DNA of 64,000 bases from assembly GCA_037043455.1 (NCBI GenBank), contig JAWPHD010010295.1, forward strand, positions 31,114-95,113. Direction: 5' to 3'. The position numbers and the translations under genes are program-made. Below are positions 59,684-64,000 of this stretch, one piece after another (position 1 is the first letter of the stretch; each line of letters opens with the position of its first letter). The notes beneath the pieces are model-generated. The model ran no database searches. It had not been told where the DNA came from and saw only the letters and a list, made by a program, of their open reading frames with translations. Source of the DNA: Cyrtodaria siliqua (Eukaryota; Mollusca; Bivalvia; Adapedonta; Hiatellidae).

Positions 59684-59957
59684 TTTAGCTCTACTGGCCT
59701 AAGGCCAGAAGAGCTTATAGGATGCCAAGTTGTCCGACGTCCATCCGTCCGTCGTCCGTCCATCATCCGTCGTTAACTTTTGTCTCGTTAAGACGATAGA
59801 GCCTTCATTTTTCATCCAATCTTTACCAAACTTTACCAGATTGTTAATATCAAAATATAAAAGCTTGGACTAGTTCGAAAACCAGCCAGATCGGACCAGT
59901 AACAGCGGAGTTATGGCCCTTGATTTTGTTAAAAATGCTATATAACGATAGTGCCCT
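59684..59957 (+). mobile_element. Family C 5' part joined to an older 3' end
   Basis: TTTTTAGCTCTACTGGCCTA with GGCCAGAAGAGCTTATAGGA follows directly on the 3' end CAGGCCCTCTTGGGCCTCTT of another element (59651-59683). One unit is present, then family A interrupts it. Confidence 0.7.
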
Positions 59958-62900
59958 CATTAGCTCTACTGATCAGAGATCAGCAGAGCTTATGCCGTGG
60001 TGCGGCGTCCGTCGTCCGTCTGTCTGTCCGTCTGTCCGTCCGTCTGTCTGTCCGTAAACTTTATTTGTAGCGACTACTTCTCTGAAACTACCAGATGGAT
60101 ATTCATGAAACTTGACAGAAATGTTGCCCATGAAGTCTAGTTGATCCTAGCAAAAATTCATGTTGATGCGAAATCCAAGATGGCCGCCAAAGCTAAAAAT
60201 AGATTGATTAAAATACAAGTTCTGTAGCGACTACTTCTTGACAACTATAAGTGATATTGATATGGGACTTTTTCTAAAATGATCAGCATGACATGATGTT
60301 GATCCTAGTCGAATATTATTTTGATTCGACCTTAAAACATGGCTTGCCAGTGGCCATCTTTGTTTACATAGAGTTATATAGTAAAAGAACTCTGTAGTGA
60401 CTACTCCTCTGAAACTACTTAATTGGATGTCCATGAAACTTCACAGGAATGTTGCTCTTGATGTCTAGTTGATCCTAGAAAAATTTCAGGCTGGCCGGAA
60501 ATTCAAGATGGCCGCCACGGCTAAGAAATAGATTTAAAATAAATAAATTTGTAGCGACTACTTCTTGAAAACTGTAAGTGATATTGATATGGGACGTTTT
60601 CTAAAATGATCAGCATGACATGATGTTGATCCTTGTCGAAATTTATTTCGATGCGACTTTTAAACATGGCCGCTAGCGGCCATCTTTTGTTTACATAGAG
60701 TTATATAGTAAAAACTTGTAGCGACTACTCCTCTGAAACTACTTAATGGATGTCCATGAAACTTCACAGGGAATGTTGCTCTTGATGTCTAGTTGATCCT
60801 AGAAAAATTTCAGGCTGGCCGGAAATTCAAGATGCCGCCACGGCTAAAAATAGATTTAAAATAAATAAATTTGTAGCGACTACTTCTTGAAAACTGTAAG
60901 TGATATTGATATGGGACGTTTTCTAAAATGATCAGCATGACATGATGTTGATCCTTGTCGAAATTTATTTCGATGCGACTTTAAACATGGCCGCTAGCGG
61001 CCTCTTTGTTTACATAGATTTTATATAGTAAAAACTATGTAGCGGACTACTCCTCTGAAACTACTGGATGGATATTCATGAAACTTTACAGAAATGTTGC
61101 CCATGAAGTCTAGTTGATCCTAGCAAAAATTCATGTTGATGCAAAATCCAAGATGGCCGCCAAAGCTAAAAATAGATTTTTAAAATACAAGATTGTAGCG
61201 ACTACTCCTTGAAAACTATAAGTGATATTGATATGGGGACTTTTTCTAAAATGATCAGCATGACATGATGTTGGTCCTTGGCAAAAATCGTTTTGATTCG
61301 ACGTTAAACATGGCTGCCAGTGGCCATCTTTGTTTACATAGAGTTATATAGTAAAAACTTGTAGCGACTACTCCTCTGAAACTACTTGACAGATGTCCAT
61401 GAAACTTCACAGGATGTCGCTCTTGATGGTCTAATTGATCGTAGCAAAAATTTCCAGGTCGGCCAGAAATTCAAGATGGCCGCCACAGCTAAAAATAGAT
61501 TTTTAAAAAATAAGTTTGTAGCGACTACTTCTTGAAAACTATAAGTGATATTGATATGGGACTTTTTCTAAAATGATCAGCATGACAAGATGTTGATCCT
61601 AGTCAAACATTATTTTGATTCGACGTTAAACATGGCTGCCAGTGGCCATCTTTGTTTACATAAGAGTTTGTATAGTAAAAATGTGTAGTGACTACTCCTC
61701 TGAAACTACTGGACGGATTTTCATGAAACTTCACAGGAATGTTGCTCTAGATGTCTAGTTGATCCTAGCACAATTTCAGGTCGGCTGGAAATTCCAAGAT
61801 GGCCACCACAGCTAAACATAGATTTTTAAAAACAAGTTTGTAGCGACTACTTCTTGAAAACTGTAAGTGATATTGATATGGGACGTTTTCTAAAATGATC
61901 AGCATGACATGATGTTGATCCTTGTCGAAATTTATTTCGATGCGACTTTTAAACATGGCCGGCTAGTGGCCATCTTTGTTTACATAGATTTTATATATAG
62001 ATAAAAAAACTTGTAGCGACTACTCCTCTGAAACTACTGGATGGATATTCATGAAACTCTCTACAGAAATGTTGCGCCATTGAAGTCTAGTTGATCTAGC
62101 AAAAATTCATGTTGATGCAAAATCCAAGATGGCCGCCAAAGCTAAAAATAGATTTTTAAAGTACAAAGATTTGTAGCGACTACTCCTTGAAAACTATAAG
62201 TGATATTTGATATGTGGACTTTTTCTAAAATGATCAGCATGACATGATAGTTGGTCCTTGTCAAAAATCGTTTTGCTTCGACGTTAAACATGGCTGCCAG
62301 ATGGCCCATACTTTGATTTACATAGAGTTATATAGTAAAAACTTGTAGCGACTACTCCTCTGAAACTACTTGACAGATGTCCATGAAACTTCACAGGAAT
62401 GTCGCTCTTGATGTCTAATTGATCGTAGGCAAAATTTCAGGTCGGCCAGAAATTCAAGATGGGCCGCCACAGAGCTAAATATAGATATTTAAAAAAATAA
62501 GTTTGTAGCGACTACTTCTTGAAAACTATAAGTGATATTGATATGGGACTTTTTTCTAAAATGATCAGCATTGACATGATGTTGATCCTAGTCAACATTA
62601 TTTTGATTCGACATTAATCCATGGCTGCCAGTGGCCTCATCTTGTTACATAGAGAGTTTGCTATAGTATAAATGTGTGTAGTGACTACTCACTGAAACTA
62701 CTGGACGGATTTTCATGAAACTTCACAGGAATGTTGCTCTTGATGTCTAGTCTGATCCTAGCACAATTTCAGGTCGGCTGGAAATTTCAAGATGGCCACC
62801 ACAGCTAAAACATAGATTTTTTACAAACCAAGTTTGTAGCGACTACTCTTGAAAACTGTAAGTGATATTTGATATGGGACTTTTTTCTGATAATGATCAG

Positions 62901-63118
62901 GCATGACAAGATGTTGATCCTTGTCGAAAATTATTTTGATTCAACATTAAACATGGCTGCCAGTGGCCATCTTTGTTTACCTCTAAAGTTATATAGTAAA
63001 AACTTCAACTTGTAGCGACTACTCCTCTGAACTACTACTGACAGTTGTTTATGAAACTTCACTTTCACCTAGCTATCAAAAATCTATCAGTTAGAGCTTC
63101 AAGGTCATTGACCTCTTG
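59958..63118 (+). mobile_element. Family A long tandem array
   Basis: The 5' end TTAGCTCTACTGATCAGAGA interrupts a family C unit at 59957. About ten units of 300-330 bp follow; 60480-60770 and the next unit are almost identical. The 3' end is TTAGAGCTTCAAGGTCATTG then CTCTTGG. Many one-base insertions separate copies, for example GATGGGCCGCC for GATGGCCGCC. Confidence 0.75.
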
Positions 63119-63370
63119 GTTTTCACTATGATCATTTACCAAACTTTACAGATTTTTTAAAAAGAAAAGATATTATTATAATTGTATTTTTTTTTTGTTT
63201 AAATTATTATTATTTTTTTTTTTTTTTTTGTTAACGCCGTGTTGATTTCGACGAAACTTGGGAATGGAAGCAATCAGTAAGATGTCTAGTTGCCCTTTTT
63301 CGCACTTTAGGTTCCAGTTTGCTTGATTTTTTGACTGAGTGTTATGACCCTTTGACATTTTTACTTTAAA

Positions 63371-64000
63371 TTTCATTCAGAGGAATGTTGCCTCTTGGAT
63401 GTCTTAAATTGATCCTAGCAAAATTTCAGGTCGGCCAGAAATTCAACATGGCTGCCACGGCTAAAAAAATAGATTTTTAAAAAACAAATTTGTAAACGAC
63501 TACTTCTTGAAAACCTACAAGTGATTATTGATATAGGAACTTATTCTAAAATGATCAGCATGACATGATGTTGTTCGTTGTCGAAAATCATTATGAATTG
63601 TCATTTAACATGGCTGCCGGTGGCCATCTTTGTTCTACATAGAGTTATCTAGTATAAACTTGTAGCAACTACCTCCTCTGAAACTACATGAAAGATTTCC
63701 ATGAAACTTAATAGAAATGTTGCTCTTGATGTCCTAATTTGACACTTAGCAAAATTTGAGGGTTTGCTGGAAAGTCAAGATGGCCACCATGGCTAAAAAT
63801 AGATTTTTAAAGAAACAAAACTTGTAATAACTACTTTCTTGAAAAGCTGTAAGCGATATATGATATGGGGCTTTTTCTAAACTTGATCAGGCAAGACATG
63901 ATGTTGGTCCTTTTTGAAAATTGTTTTGATTCACATAAAACATGGTTGCCAGGGGCCATCTTGTTTACATAAAGTTATATATAAAAACCTGTAACAACTC
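63371..64000 (+). repeat. Family A units at the window end
   Basis: Two diverged units with AAATTTCAGGTCGGCCAG and ACATGATGTTG. The array continues past the window. The 250 bp before it (63119-63370) are T-rich with one piece resembling family I. Confidence 0.65.

Overview
The window looks like a stretch of animal nuclear DNA, most likely from a bivalve mollusc. The reasons are spliced exons with GT-AG borders, tRNA-derived SINEs, MITEs, long minisatellites and repeat families of a kind I associate with bivalve genomes. The species call is an inference from repeat style only. Nothing bacterial is present, and very little of the window codes for host protein.

Host gene. Two short exons on the + strand (26224-26297 and 45915-45987) join in phase and encode the DEAD-box helicase stretch LHGDRKP...TDVAARGID, which matches the RNA helicase DDX1. 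The intron between them is 19.6 kb. The rest of the window is read as flanking introns of the same gene or intergenic DNA.

Repeat layers. I name the main interspersed families A to K. A: GTAGCGACTAC units (1-361, 4097-5115, 36100-36827, 38122-39045, 59958-63118, 63371-64000). B: GGTTGGCCTCTATCAAG units (3274-4032, 6288-7894, 21876-22260). C: AAACTTTACCAGATTG units (761-1408, 9481-10582, 16291-16480, 22466-24262, 56020-57150, 59684-59957). D: alternating T-tract and C-tract units (34532-37266, 42821-45455, 57268-59428). E: TGACGTCA-rich units in four head-to-tail copies (10583-16290). F: elements starting with a GTCTCGC hairpin (16651, 28165). G, H, I, J and K are smaller. A, B, C, D, E, F and H share one plan although their bodies differ: a T-rich 5' edge, a 5' hairpin, often CCGTCCGTC or CGGCGTC repeats, a tandem-repeat body, a 3' copy of the 5' sequence in inverse orientation, a short 3' hairpin, and an end at CTTGTT or CTAGTT. 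This resembles Helentron-derived non-autonomous elements and is the main candidate for an undescribed system.

Recognisable transposons. A pogo/Tigger-like DNA transposon spans 34193-41476, with terminal inverted repeats, a TA target duplication, an HTH-DDE transposase gene ending in a PHD-like finger, and nested D and A insertions. A Penelope-like retroelement remnant with GIY-YIG upstream of RT lies at 19972-21655. hAT-like transposase fragments lie at 1640-2117 (+) and 33209-33519 (-). A candidate solo LTR split by a D element spans 42027-45680. A 1.27-kb element at 54376-55645 has terminal inverted repeats, arrays of 10-18 bp palindromes at both ends and a tRNA-like Pol III unit in the middle. 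MITEs lie at 18313-18515 and 48898-49223, and SINEs at 27897-28093 and 32158-32363.

Tandem arrays: 35-bp (8221-8838), 41-bp (26366-27110), 32-bp (31641-32655), 38-bp (41479-42000), 28-bp (46832-50117) and 17-bp (50286-54036) units. Most long open frames in the window are translations of these arrays and are not genes.

Insertion order can be read from the nesting. A 32/38-bp minisatellite came first, the pogo element landed in it, D landed in the pogo 5' intron and A in the transposase. The last 6-8 kb carries many one-base indels between copies, which suggests lower sequence accuracy there.
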